From Vagococcus allomyrinae (GTDB taxonomy: Bacteria > Bacillota > Bacilli > Lactobacillales > Vagococcaceae), in NCBI RefSeq assembly GCF_017829975.1, contig NZ_JAEEGA010000002.1:458033-522032 (forward strand): a stretch of 64,000 bases of DNA, in the 5' to 3' direction. Below the pieces are notes generated by a model. The model was not told the origin of the DNA, made no database searches, and saw only the letters and a program-made list of their open reading frames with translations. The translations under genes were made by a program, and so were the position numbers. Of the stretch, positions 34,501 through 43,467 are shown one piece after another. The first letter of the stretch is position 1. The number at the start of each line of letters is the position of its first letter.

Positions 34501-35660
34501 TTAGCAGCAATCTGGACCTCATTAATCGTTGTTTGTACTTGATTAACTTGTTTTTCAATGTTGTTGACAATTTGGCTAAATGTTGGTTTTGAGTGACCCA
34601 ATTCAACCGATTCGTAACGGTCCATTAGTTGATCCCAAACAATGCGAATTACCTTTGCACTAGTATTAATATCAAACAACTCAAAATACACTGGAAGTTC
34701 ATCACATAAATTGATTTCTTCCAGTACTGCTGTATCCTTATAATCAAGAACTTGCGTTAAGTCAATATACTCAATTTTCATTGATACGGATGGTACACCA
34801 ACATTATTATTCTTAATATATTCTTCTGCTAATTTCTTAACCTTGGCTTTAGTTGGCTTATTATTCTCTGTATCAAACTCTCCAGATAGATCAAGTGGAA
34901 GAACTTTGCGATTAGGATACTTTAATACATGTTCAGAATCAAGAATATACCCATCAACCGTAATCATCTTTTCTTCGTCATTTTCTGTATATATCGCATA
35001 CGGATAAACAGAGGTATAAGTGTTCATAATGCTTTCTTCTTGTTGTAAATCTGTTAGGTTTCGGCCATACGCAATAACTGTATTTGCACGCTTTCCCCTT
35101 TGTTTTAAAAGTGAAATATGGTAATTATCAAATTTGTACTCCCCACCATACTTATCTAAAATCGACCCTCTTACGCCACCCAAGGCTTGTCTCGGGTTTT
35201 GTACATCTTTAATATGCCAGTTAGTACTTGCAATTGTTGTAATATCACTAGACACCATGAACGGGTTAGAATCAAGAATCGCACCTTTCCAAACTGTTAG
35301 TGCTTCTTGGCAATTTAAAGTTAAGATATGAACGATCGGTTTCATCGCTAAGTCTTCGGCTAGTTGGGAAACATGAAAAGCAAAAACAGTGACATAACGT
35401 TGACCATTTTGTCGAAATTCTTTACCTACTTTGCTAATCCTAAAACGTTGATTCCTTAGATTGTGCCCCGCATGAGCTTTAATAATACGATTATTTTTCA
35501 ACTCCTTAAAATGAGGACCATTAGTTGGATAGACCATTTCAAGGGTAAATATGCCATTCCTTTCCTCTGTGACATGAACTTTCGTAGCTTCTGATAATGG
35601 GCCCAGACCATAAGTGCTAAAACTAACCTCATTACTTTCGTATAAGATTGCATCACTCAT
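31599..35660 (-). CDS. Phage tail-tip/receptor-binding protein with endopeptidase-type N terminus
   Basis: A 1353-residue protein. Residues 1-380 look like the prophage endopeptidase-tail (Tal/minor structural) domain that forms the tail tip. Two nearly identical modules of about 165 residues (about 525-690 and 800-965) resemble carbohydrate-binding jelly rolls (GGVIGPSIEILPPNETYNG in both). Coiled-coil and collagen-fibre-like segments separate them, and the last 300 residues form a distal receptor-binding part. It recognises and may locally digest the cell wall. The start overlaps the Dit stop by 4 bp. Confidence 0.82.
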   Translation of the reverse strand: MSDAILYESNEVSFSTYGLGPLSEATKVHVTEERNGIFTLEMVYPTNGPHFKELKNNRIIKAHAGHNLRNQRFRISKVGKEFRQNGQRYVTVFAFHVSQLAEDLAMKPIVHILTLNCQEALTVWKGAILDSNPFMVSSDITTIASTNWHIKDVQNPRQALGGVRGSILDKYGGEYKFDNYHISLLKQRGKRANTVIAYGRNLTDLQQEESIMNTYTSVYPYAIYTENDEEKMITVDGYILDSEHVLKYPNRKVLPLDLSGEFDTENNKPTKAKVKKLAEEYIKNNNVGVPSVSMKIEYIDLTQVLDYKDTAVLEEINLCDELPVYFELFDINTSAKVIRIVWDQLMDRYESVELGHSKPTFSQIVNNIEKQVNQVQTTINEVQIAANGKNMVFRGPDTPTAQSVGDSWYKPNGDDVELYIWDGVTWEFIMSTKPDPKIQEAIDEAKEEAKQAKEDADTAMSKADESNAKAIQAVSEAGFAKDQANQAQILANSVNNQLPAIKADAKAALDAYENMEIGSRNLLLNTSDFSGGVIGPSIEILPPNETYNGNKILRMPKGATGGTASYIDMYSPRTTVNVSAAGQYTLSIYARAENANQIATFHFYSPNTTTRAVTSQGNSSAGVDGGITLRLSTSWQYYWITWTQTETNTGTKAVIIGRIQKAGAGYVDFNSPMLVKGNKAMQWDKSPEDVQVQITNINGELSQKVSQTQFNLLQGTVASQGTQITQNKNDIALKSNQSEVNTLTGRVTAAEGALIVQSGKIEGLITKTDGQTTQLTQLQLTTDGLSSTVANIQVGGENLLSATDTFTGGVIGPSIEILPPNETYNGNRILRMPEGATGGSSPYIDMYSPRTSVIPSAAGEYTLSFYARASVNNRVATFHFYSPNTTTKAVTSQGNTSTAVDGGITLRLTPIWALYWITWTQTETNTGTKVVLIGRIQKSGGGYIDLNSPMFVKGNKAMSWSRSSSELATKTEFSKLEQTVAGIQTTVANKADQTQVTQLANQWTQTTNLANEHTGQIANLGNQITLEVNTLTNNKADKTQLTLLQDQINLKVQKGDTISQINLEAGKTLIQTNSLILSAATVTFTGSAFIPAASIVNLNAEKITTGTLNAANVKIINMDASSITSGYLNANRIAAGSITADKLAANAIMVGINSIGNTIKISPTSLNFYTNGVLAAAISDYGIDFWEGNLKIGGIGEAHIESSPGIRGISNQLEYSGSYISWGYKLTSTASSYTMLMYMDPRGKLSEYPGMHVDQTIYLNRELGIKNAFQTLKFTTSYLNSVYHPALLGESRQSGMFFGDRELYLVQNNTYTKMSDIARVVRKLADIGAVQIPTSIRTTDGTVATWKNINFST

Positions 35661-36376
35661 AGTTTCGCCCCCAGTCTTGGTACAATTTTCATTTCAGTTA
35701 CATTACCTGTCCAAGTGATGACTTGATTTCCTAACTCAATCACTGGAAATCCTCCGATGTCGACCATTTGCCCCCATTGCGGTCGTTGTCCATCGAGAGA
35801 ATAAACAGATTTACTTTGAGAATCAATCACAATTCCTTTGTCAACTCCTACTAATTGCAATTTGCTTTTCCCAATATTCACGGTAATATTACCACTGCCA
35901 GTAATAGTGATTAACGGTTTAGCTATGGTATTCTCAGTATTATTAATTGTCTGTCCGTTAGCGACAATGAGTGGTTGCATTCCTGAAATCAAATATTTGA
36001 TTGGCTTAAAACGAAACACTAATACACATCGGCCCATTCTACTAAGTAGTCTTTGTACGCTATACTCTTCAATGTGTTTAGCCTTGTACACATATTTCGT
36101 GTCTCCCGCATACTTAAAGTCATGCCATTTTTCTGGTCCAGTCCGTAGCCAATCAGTAATACGCTGAGACTCTTCTTCAATTCTTTTCCCCGGTGGCAAA
36201 CGAATTTCACATGGAAAGGATCTACTCACTCCTTTTAGCCTGTCATTACTCATGGCCAGATCACCGTCGATTCCTGAGACTTCAACTAAAACAATGTCTT
36301 GTGCCGCACTTGTCAAATCAAACTCACTTGTAAATTTTAAATAGAACTCTTTTGCGTTTCTTCCAGCATATTCCAT
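35657..36376 (-). CDS. Distal tail protein (Dit family)
   Basis: A 239-residue protein with the siphovirus Dit pattern: an N-terminal beta domain with SGIDGDLAMSNDRLKG and PCEIRLPPG, and a C-terminal galectin-like half. It forms the hexameric ring joining the tail tube to the tip protein. It lies between tape measure and tip genes, the standard order, and starts where the tape-measure stop lies. Confidence 0.85.
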   Translation of the reverse strand: MEYAGRNAKEFYLKFTSEFDLTSAAQDIVLVEVSGIDGDLAMSNDRLKGVSRSFPCEIRLPPGKRIEEESQRITDWLRTGPEKWHDFKYAGDTKYVYKAKHIEEYSVQRLLSRMGRCVLVFRFKPIKYLISGMQPLIVANGQTINNTENTIAKPLITITGSGNITVNIGKSKLQLVGVDKGIVIDSQSKSVYSLDGQRPQWGQMVDIGGFPVIELGNQVITWTGNVTEMKIVPRLGAKL

Positions 36377-39300
36377 TATTCTAGTCTCCTTCCTTCGGTA
36401 TCCATGACAAACGCCATGTCTTGCATAAACTTACGGATATCTTCTGTCCCACTCCAGTTAAAATTCGCTCCTTCAAACAATCCTCTTAAGTTTCTTTCAC
36501 CTTTGCCACCAGCAATTGATTGCTTGATACTTTTCATTTCTGAAATCAATTGTGCAAGAATTCGTTCAGTTCCAGAATGCAGAGACTCTTGCGAGATAGT
36601 GGTGAACTCTTGTGGCTGTTTGAACGGAATCATACTGTTTTGTAGGTTCCTAACTAAACTCTGGTCTATCCCAACACCCCCTTCATAATTGGGGAACATT
36701 GCTTTGGTTAACCCAGCTGGCATTACTTGTGTTCCAGCTGGAGCATGAGGGATAAAAACATCTCTTCCTTGTGGTATAAACCAATTTGCACCAGGAAACC
36801 GGACTGCCTCTCGATGCAAAGCCCCCTTTTGATCGTTGACAATCATGCCACCGCCATAATGATAAGGGGTTCCTTTTTCCCTAGTCGCTACCATTGCACC
36901 TGGTGGCGCATCATTAATATTCTCCGCAAAGTAAACGGTTCTTACAGTAACTGTTTTATCATGGACATTGCTCATGGCATTGACATAATCATAGTAACCA
37001 CTTAAGTCAGATAGCATTTGTAATGTCTTCGTATCTGGTGTCGTACCAATATACGTTTCTAAAGTTGATTGTGCGACTCGCAGTTTTGACATGACATCTG
37101 TGTTATCGCTCAAAAGTGTTTTAATATCAATTGGTAGATCGCTGAAATCTTTTAACGCTTTCTCAGCTTGTTTAACAGTGGGGGTAGACCCAGAATCATC
37201 GGATATCAATTGCTTTAATTCGATTGGGATTGCATTGTATTTACCCAACATTTCTTCTGATGAAGACAACACTTGGAATAATTCATAATTTTCAGCTCTC
37301 AAGTCCTTAATCAATGGATTGTAACTATCCCATAATCCCAGATTGAACATCGTCTCTGCCATTATTTCTGGTGTATTTGAATATAGTAACGCTGTCTTAT
37401 CTTCCAAGCTCAACTCGTTCCATGTTCCCGCATCACGCAAAGCTTTAATAACTACTTCACTTGTGTTACTATTTAGAATTGCCGCTTTATCATCCCAAGC
37501 CATACCATCCCACCAACCATTTGCAATGGCTGCTTCTCCAATAATTAATTTAGCATTGGAATCTAAATTAGCATCATGGATAACTAATCTCATTTGGTTC
37601 CATGTATTTGTATCTTTAGTTGCTTCAGTGACAATTTCACGAGCATTCGTTTTAATATTTCCTTCTTTGTCAATCAGTTCTAAATTATTCCACGTTTGAG
37701 CTGCTTGCTTACCTGATTTCCCAAACTCATCAGCTGTCCAAGCCAAAGTTTGAGCATTTTTTTCAGCATTCTTTGCTAGACGATCCGCCATATCATTAGC
37801 ACTTTCCAAAATCTCACGATTACTCGCAATCATATAACCAGCTGATTGGTCTGTTGCACTAATTAATTGGCCATTAGAAAGTAATACCTCATTCATCAAT
37901 TCGGGATACTTTTGTAGAATAGTTGCCATTTGGTTGTCAAACCCATCTACAGTTGTTCTGTTTATGTCATCCCATGCTTTGATAAATTTCTGTGCAAACT
38001 CTCCATCCAAGTTATAGCCTAAGTCTTCAAGATACTTTTCCTTTTCTTGTCGACTAACCGTCATATGCTCGGCGGCAGCTTGTCTTTGTTTCCCTAAAGA
38101 CTGTAACCATAATTTTGCTTCTTCTTCCGAAGCATTGGCGACGTCGCCCGTCATCGCTGATAACACTTTTTTCTTTTCGGCTGCTGACAAATCAAGAGTT
38201 TCAACGTATGCTTGAGTCGTATTTTTAGCCAAATCTTGGATAATTCTAGCTTCAGAAATATTTAGTTCTCGGTTATCATCAGATGCTTTCTTACGAATAT
38301 CAGCTATACGATCATTATTTTGTTGAATAATCTCTAAAGAACTTTCTGCATTTGCCTTTTCCAGTTCTATTGATTCTTTTAAACTAGAGTCAATAGAAGC
38401 TGGTAACTCCTTGATTAATGTATCAAGACCCTCTATTTTTTTGATTAAACTCTGTTCAATCGTGTCTCCAATTTTCGCGAAATTGGATGCCATAGCTTCA
38501 CTATTGCCATTAAAACCTTCGGCTAGTAAATCAAACTGTCCAGTTGCTTTTTGAGTGTTTTCCTTAATAGTGGTTAATGTTTGATCTGTTACACCACCTA
38601 CATCAACACCCCAACGTTTAGTTCTTTCTGCTGAATTATATGCCTCTTCTCCCCAAAGTTTCCAAACTGCAACACCTGCTCCAACGACAGCAGTAATTCC
38701 AAGAACCCACGGTGCGGCAGCAATTAGTGCTGTAGCAAAACCACTTGTTCCCACCGTTGCCCCAGCAGTTGCCACATTAAGTGCTCCAACTCCCGCTTCG
38801 GCAACTTTAGTTGCACCACCTAACTCCAGCAGTCCAAATTTCCCTTTTCCTAACCACTGAATTGCTTTTCCCGCACCGACTGACAAGCTACCAAAGCCTT
38901 TGGTTAATGAACCAATCATTATTAATACCGGTCCACCAGCAATTGCAATAGCCCCCAAAGCCAATGCAAATTTCTTTGATTCTGGGCTTGCATCCGCAAA
39001 CCCTTGAATCATGCCCTTTAGCCATTCAATTAGTGGTGCAGATTGCTCTAAAGCATCTGCAATGACTGGTAATAATTCATTTCCGAAGCTAATCGCTAAG
39101 TCGTTAATTTTATTTTTGGCGATCTCAATTTGATTAGCTGTTGTTCCATATTTAGTTTCGGCTTCTTTAGTTAATGCAGTATTTTCTGACCATGCATTAT
39201 TTGACATAGTAACAGCTTCGCCTACTTTATCCGAAGCATTGGCCGCACGAAGTAAACTATCACGGAGCCTAACTTCTTTGATGTTCATATTATCCAACAT

Positions 39301-40665
39301 CATAATGGCGCTTTGGCCCGTCTCATCAGCATTTGCTAATCCTTTAATAAAGGCTTCAATTGCTCCAGTGGCATCTTCCTTAAAAGCTTTTGAAAACTGT
39401 TCACTACTCATGCCTGCAACGTTTGCAAAATCTTCCAATGACGTTTTTGATTTGTCGGCTTCTTTATACATCTTCTTAAAGTCTGATGATGTCATCCCTA
39501 GACTTTCTGCTAAGCCTTTTAAGTCTTTTCCGCCTTTACCAACAATTTGGCCAACTTCGTCTAGGGTTAGACCAACGCTTCCCGCCATTTCGCCTAATTC
39601 ACTAAATGAGCCAGTTCCTTTTTCGACAGCCAATTGCATGTTTATCATCAGCTTGCTAAAGGCTGAGCCACCTGCTTCTGCTTCCAAACCAACACTTGAA
39701 AGAGCAGTCGCCATTCCAAGAATGTCGGCCTGATTCATGTTGATTTGTGTTCCCGCAGCACCTAACCGCATAGCCATATTCATAATGTCAGCTTCTGTTG
39801 TCGAAAAGTTGTTCCCTAATTCAACAATCGAAGAACCCAATCGATCAAAGTCTGTTTGTGACATCTTCGTGACGTTACCGAACTTAGCCATCGTAGCTGC
39901 ACCTTCTTCACCAGCAAGGTTGGTAGCAACCCCCATATCAGCAATAGTTCGAGTAAACTTCTCTATATTTGGAGTTTCTATCCCCAACTGACCAGCAGTG
40001 GCAGCTAACTGCGCTAACTCTTTGGCTGAGACAGGTATTTCAGTAGCCATCTTCCGGATACCATTGGACAAGTTGTCTAATTCTTCTGCCGTTCCGTCAA
40101 CTGTTTTCGTCACATCTGAAAAGCTGTGTTGATAGTCAATAGCAGCTTTTGCTCCCGCAATTGCAACGCCCGCAACAGCAGCACCAGCAACCGACCATTT
40201 CTTTCCAGCCGATATCATGCCATCTCCAGCAGCCTGAGCCTTGGAACCAATGTTTTCTAAACCTTCACCTACTGTTTTATATCCGCTCGAGTTATAAGCC
40301 ATCGTTGCAGAAAGTTGTTTATATTCAGCTTCCAATTTTTGGATTTCTAAAGCTGTTTTGTTATAATCCAGTGCCGCCTTTTGTGCCGCTTGGCTATCGC
40401 GACCTTTTGTCTCAATCGCCGTTTTCATTTTTGCATCGTAAGTATCTAATGTTTGTTTTTGAAGATTGATTTGCTTCGTCAGTCCCTCAAGTTGCGCCGC
40501 GCCTGTTTTAGTTGATTGCCCAAAACCAATAACACCTTTACTGGCGAGTTCTGTTTCTGACTTCGCTATTTTAAGCTCCCGCTTCATCGCTGTTAGATTT
40601 TTGGAAAAATCAACTGTATCAAGCGCTACTTTGGCACTTAATACGCCTAAACTTCCACTTGCCAT
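36376..40665 (-). CDS. Phage tail tape measure protein
   Basis: A 1429-residue protein, by far the longest in the tail module. It has an N-terminal coiled coil, a TP901-type core (GEEGAATMAKFGNVTKMSQT and neighbours), hydrophobic segments near 575-690 and long helical stretches. Its length sets the tail length, roughly 200 nm by the usual rule of about 0.15 nm per residue. RBS AAGGAGGTAAAAC precedes the ATG. Confidence 0.95.
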   Translation of the reverse strand: MASGSLGVLSAKVALDTVDFSKNLTAMKRELKIAKSETELASKGVIGFGQSTKTGAAQLEGLTKQINLQKQTLDTYDAKMKTAIETKGRDSQAAQKAALDYNKTALEIQKLEAEYKQLSATMAYNSSGYKTVGEGLENIGSKAQAAGDGMISAGKKWSVAGAAVAGVAIAGAKAAIDYQHSFSDVTKTVDGTAEELDNLSNGIRKMATEIPVSAKELAQLAATAGQLGIETPNIEKFTRTIADMGVATNLAGEEGAATMAKFGNVTKMSQTDFDRLGSSIVELGNNFSTTEADIMNMAMRLGAAGTQINMNQADILGMATALSSVGLEAEAGGSAFSKLMINMQLAVEKGTGSFSELGEMAGSVGLTLDEVGQIVGKGGKDLKGLAESLGMTSSDFKKMYKEADKSKTSLEDFANVAGMSSEQFSKAFKEDATGAIEAFIKGLANADETGQSAIMMLDNMNIKEVRLRDSLLRAANASDKVGEAVTMSNNAWSENTALTKEAETKYGTTANQIEIAKNKINDLAISFGNELLPVIADALEQSAPLIEWLKGMIQGFADASPESKKFALALGAIAIAGGPVLIMIGSLTKGFGSLSVGAGKAIQWLGKGKFGLLELGGATKVAEAGVGALNVATAGATVGTSGFATALIAAAPWVLGITAVVGAGVAVWKLWGEEAYNSAERTKRWGVDVGGVTDQTLTTIKENTQKATGQFDLLAEGFNGNSEAMASNFAKIGDTIEQSLIKKIEGLDTLIKELPASIDSSLKESIELEKANAESSLEIIQQNNDRIADIRKKASDDNRELNISEARIIQDLAKNTTQAYVETLDLSAAEKKKVLSAMTGDVANASEEEAKLWLQSLGKQRQAAAEHMTVSRQEKEKYLEDLGYNLDGEFAQKFIKAWDDINRTTVDGFDNQMATILQKYPELMNEVLLSNGQLISATDQSAGYMIASNREILESANDMADRLAKNAEKNAQTLAWTADEFGKSGKQAAQTWNNLELIDKEGNIKTNAREIVTEATKDTNTWNQMRLVIHDANLDSNAKLIIGEAAIANGWWDGMAWDDKAAILNSNTSEVVIKALRDAGTWNELSLEDKTALLYSNTPEIMAETMFNLGLWDSYNPLIKDLRAENYELFQVLSSSEEMLGKYNAIPIELKQLISDDSGSTPTVKQAEKALKDFSDLPIDIKTLLSDNTDVMSKLRVAQSTLETYIGTTPDTKTLQMLSDLSGYYDYVNAMSNVHDKTVTVRTVYFAENINDAPPGAMVATREKGTPYHYGGGMIVNDQKGALHREAVRFPGANWFIPQGRDVFIPHAPAGTQVMPAGLTKAMFPNYEGGVGIDQSLVRNLQNSMIPFKQPQEFTTISQESLHSGTERILAQLISEMKSIKQSIAGGKGERNLRGLFEGANFNWSGTEDIRKFMQDMAFVMDTEGRRLE

Positions 40666-40679
40666 GTTTTACCTCCTTT

Positions 40680-41197
40680 CTAGAAAGGTAATTGGTCCGC
40701 ATATTGATAGACAGGCTCACTGCTGACTTCATTGGACCACTCGCCAAATTCTAATTCTTGTGTATAAAAGAAATCCTCGTCATCAATTTTCTCTGGACTC
40801 CACTTATACTTTTCCATAAGATATTTGTAGAATTTTTTAACAAAATGCATCGGGTCCATGTCATTTGGGGACGAGACTACTTTCCCTCACTATCCACCTC
40901 TGGTTTTCTTTTTCCACCATTTGTTTGGATATCGTTAAGCACACCAAAGAAGAACTCATAAAAATCTTGCATGCCTTCACCTTCAAAATGTTCTTCAAAC
41001 ACTTCAATCGGTATACCAAAGTACGCGTGAATAAGCTCAAGAGCTTCATCCATTTGCTGAGCGGTATTGCTTCCTGACCCAAAAAACTCATCGCCGTATT
41101 GTGTGACCATCTCTAATGCACGTCGCATCACTTTGAAAGAAATGACTTTACTTTTATATTTCTTTTCTTTTCCGTTAACTTTTAGTTTTAGTTCCAT
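40680..41197 (-). CDS. Tail assembly chaperone with programmed -1 frameshift (G and GT forms)
   Basis: The zero-frame product has 106 residues and ends at TAG (40877-40879). The heptamer GGGAAAG (minus strand, 40880-40886) is in the correct X-XXY-YYZ phase immediately before that stop. A slip of one base opens a second frame (VVSSPNDMDPMHFVKKFYKY onward) that runs to TAG at 40680-40682, 15 bp before the tape measure start. This gives G and GT chaperones as in most long-tailed phages. Confidence 0.85.
40880..40886 (-). promoter_or_regulatory. -1 frameshift site of the tail assembly chaperone
   Basis: Slippery heptamer GGGAAAG directly before the zero-frame stop codon. Confidence 0.8.
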
Positions 41198-41258
41198 TGT
41201 TTTCCCTCCATATCAAATAAAAAGGCTAACCACTAAGGTCAACCTTTTCTTTTATTTG

Positions 41259-41846
41259 TTAAGCAGCTTCTCCAGCTTCTTCCGTCACTTCTTTGAACCA
41301 TTTTTCGGTAATTGCTTTTACTTCTTCTTTGCTGTCATCGCCATTTAACTTATAGTTAAATTTCCCGTCAAAATCACGAGGCATTGACTTCCCTGTAATT
41401 GTAGGTGTTTGGAAGTTGATACTTTCACCTTTTGTCGTAAAGGTCTCCCCGAATGGTGTGAAACGAGTTTTATATAAGATACGATATTGGAATCCACCGC
41501 CAACCCCTTTAGATAATGGAATTCGGAAAGCAATCGCAAATAACGGGGCTTCATCTTCCGTAGAAGTCGTTACTCCACCATGTTTATCCACTTTTCGACC
41601 TAATAATTTCGCTTCAATACCTGGTAGTAGATCATTCGTATGGAGACTAATATCATAACCCGTCGTAAAACTTTCAAATTCATCTAGTGCATCATCGCCA
41701 TATAAAGACCCATCAGTATTTTGAGGGTTCATGCTCACTTCAATTGCTTTTGCAATACGAAAAGGCTCCCCATAAGTCGGTAATGCATCAGCTGTTTCTT
41801 TATCAATTTCCCATGCAAATAGTTGCTGTACGCCAATTTTAGCCAT
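41259..41846 (-). CDS. Major tail protein
   Basis: A 195-residue protein with the phage major tail (tube) protein look: N terminus with GVQQLFAWEIDKETADALPT, then ISLHTND and FAIAFRIPLSKGVGGGFQYR, and a C-terminal DFDGKFNYKLN-type strand. It would polymerise into the tail tube. It lies between the tail-completion and chaperone genes, the conserved order. A weak hairpin lies downstream (about 41219-41252). Confidence 0.85.
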   Translation of the reverse strand: MAKIGVQQLFAWEIDKETADALPTYGEPFRIAKAIEVSMNPQNTDGSLYGDDALDEFESFTTGYDISLHTNDLLPGIEAKLLGRKVDKHGGVTTSTEDEAPLFAIAFRIPLSKGVGGGFQYRILYKTRFTPFGETFTTKGESINFQTPTITGKSMPRDFDGKFNYKLNGDDSKEEVKAITEKWFKEVTEEAGEAA

Positions 41847-41863
41847 AATCTTTTTCCTTCTTT

Positions 41864-42253
41864 CTACTCGTAGACCGAGTGTTCAATTTCTTGTGTGTAT
41901 AACAATACTCGATTCGTGATTGTTGTTTTTTCATCAAATAAAATAGGGACATTCGCTAAACGAATAAATCCCATCTCTTTCATTTTTGAGTCAATAAAGT
42001 TTTGAACTCTTCCATGACTACCATCTGTTGAAACTAACGAAATCTGATACGTAATCATGCTAGTTTGTTCCTCGTCATCCGCATGCATCTCTGGGTCGTT
42101 TCCTGATTCAAAGACGGAAATCGCTGGATATTGGGCATGAGGTAGCTTGTTAGCTGATATATTTGGTACTTTATTGACTTTCACCACCCAGTTTATCGCT
42201 TCTGGAATGCTAGCAATCGTTTGGACAATCGTTCTTGTCATATCAATGATCAT
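41864..42253 (-). CDS. Tail completion/terminator protein
   Basis: A 129-residue protein (gp11/tail-terminator-like) with PAISVFESGNDPEMHADDEE, between the HK97 gp10-like and major tail genes. It probably caps the tail at the head-proximal end. RBS AAGGAGGGTGC precedes the ATG, which overlaps the previous stop by 4 bp. Confidence 0.7.
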   Translation of the reverse strand: MIIDMTRTIVQTIASIPEAINWVVKVNKVPNISANKLPHAQYPAISVFESGNDPEMHADDEEQTSMITYQISLVSTDGSHGRVQNFIDSKMKEMGFIRLANVPILFDEKTTITNRVLLYTQEIEHSVYE

Positions 42254-42663
42254 GTTCCAAGCACCCTCCTTAACCCTTCCACCTGTATTCGTCTTACATC
42301 AGCTTTCTTAACAACAATCGATCGTTGCACAATGTGTTGTGGGGCAATGCCCTTCGAATTGCCCATAGAAAAAGTGCCAAACTCAACAAAAAACATTCGC
42401 CACGCCGTTTTTTGATAGCCCACCTGCAAATGTTTTTCATCGGACATGCCACCTTTTACATTAGTAATCACTACGTCATCTGCTGCGTGGCCGTCATTAA
42501 ACTTATGAACTGCATCAGAACGGTTCGTTCTGCTCTCTATTTCTTGTTTAAGAGGCTTGGCTGATTCTTTGAGAACTTTGTTTACACCACGATTCATTTT
42601 TTGCTCGGTTAAATCAAGGTTCTTCATGAGCTCGTCTATATTAAACTCAATTCCGTCCGCCAT
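42250..42663 (-). CDS. HK97 gp10-type head-tail connector protein
   Basis: A 137-residue protein matching the HK97 gp10 pattern: an N-terminal helix with LKESAKPLKQEIE, then HAADDVVITNVKGG and VEFGTFSMGNSKGIAPQHIV near the C terminus. It helps join tail to head. RBS AGAGGTGAAGG precedes the ATG. Confidence 0.82.
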   Translation of the reverse strand: MADGIEFNIDELMKNLDLTEQKMNRGVNKVLKESAKPLKQEIESRTNRSDAVHKFNDGHAADDVVITNVKGGMSDEKHLQVGYQKTAWRMFFVEFGTFSMGNSKGIAPQHIVQRSIVVKKADVRRIQVEGLRRVLGT

Positions 42664-43009
42664 CAGCCTTCACCTCTCCCATGATAATTGTTTCTTTGCC
42701 AAATCCATCTGGGTCACCGACTGTAATAACATCATAGACCTCGCCATCACAGTAAAAGCACATATCATTTGTAATGAGCTGTGTATATCTTAATGCCAAC
42801 CGAACACGTTTTGTTGCAGTATTTGCAAGACTTTCTGTTTTTTCTTGGCTAATTCCTACCAAGTTTTTCTTGTTACAATACCTTTTCTTAAACGGCACAA
42901 AATTAGGCACAAGATTGCCACCATCATCATATGTGTATGGGTCATCAGGATTAACAAAGAAAAATTGGATTCGCTTGTTATACCGTGCTATCTTGGTTCG
43001 CTTCGCCAT
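42647..43009 (-). CDS. Phage head closure / head-tail adaptor protein
   Basis: A 120-residue protein of the SPP1 gp16-like head closure family: IARYNKRIQFFFVNPDDP at the N terminus, RYTQLITNDMCFYCDGEVYDV in the middle and a final strand. It plugs the connector after packaging. I chose the ATG at 43009; the longer frame begins with two GTG codons. Overlaps both neighbours slightly. Confidence 0.8.
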   Translation of the reverse strand: MAKRTKIARYNKRIQFFFVNPDDPYTYDDGGNLVPNFVPFKKRYCNKKNLVGISQEKTESLANTATKRVRLALRYTQLITNDMCFYCDGEVYDVITVGDPDGFGKETIIMGEVKADGGRN

Positions 43010-43301
43010 CCCCCTCACCACTTTCTTTTATACTGTACTTCATCGAATTTACTAGTCCCTGAATGGAGAGGGGGAACATGGCAATATTGTTTACTCCCTC
43101 ATTCATTGCTTCACGATTTTCCATCATGAACCCTACCAACATCGATAATACCAATGGTAATAGGTCACTTGTTTCATCATAAGCATCTCCATTTTTCAGT
43201 ATCACAATGGCTGCTGCTAACCGTCCTTTTACCATACTAAGGTCTTCTTCTTCATAACGCAGTTCTTCAACTAATTGTTCCGCTGTAATCATCTCAGCCA
43301 T
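42978..43301 (-). CDS. Phage DNA-packaging / head-tail connector protein (gp6-like)
   Basis: A 107-residue helical protein with LVEELRYEEEDLSMVKGRLAAA, typical of the HK97 gp6-like connector family that forms a ring below the portal. The ATG at 43301 follows GGTGGAG; a GTG three codons earlier is possible. It overlaps the capsid extension frame by 8 bp. Confidence 0.78.
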   Translation of the reverse strand: MAEMITAEQLVEELRYEEEDLSMVKGRLAAAIVILKNGDAYDETSDLLPLVLSMLVGFMMENREAMNEGVNNIAMFPLSIQGLVNSMKYSIKESGEGDGEANQDSTV

Positions 43302-43467
43302 TGACTCCACCTAATTTCTCTCGAAGTACATCATTAGTATCAGACTCATCATAAGGAATGTTGCGCTTGTCCAACTCTGCCCACAATTGGGCTTTCTTCA
43401 TCGTCTTAATGTTTAAAGGCAATTCAGTTACTTCGCCCCCGAACGCTGAGGGCGCTACTCGTTTCCC
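43294..43467 (-). CDS. Capsid C-terminal extension made by -1 frameshift (HeH/LEM-like)
   Basis: After the heptamer GGGAAAC the -1 frame continues for 55 codons past the capsid stop (RVAPSAFGGEVTELPL, then a helical part MKKAQLWAELDKRNIP and NDVLREKLGGVNG) to TGA at 43294-43296. The last 35 residues look like a HeH/LEM or Rho-N-type helical domain. The frame has no convincing start codon or RBS of its own, except an internal ATG at 43401, so frameshifting from the capsid gene is the better explanation. Confidence 0.6.
   Translation of the reverse strand, partial: GKRVAPSAFGGEVTELPLNIKTMKKAQLWAELDKRNIPYDESDTNDVLREKLGGVNG

Noticed and set aside
36404-40961. Several long plus-strand reading frames opposite the tape measure and neighbouring genes
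   Set aside because: They lack ribosome binding sites and family features and mirror the codon pattern of the real minus-strand genes.
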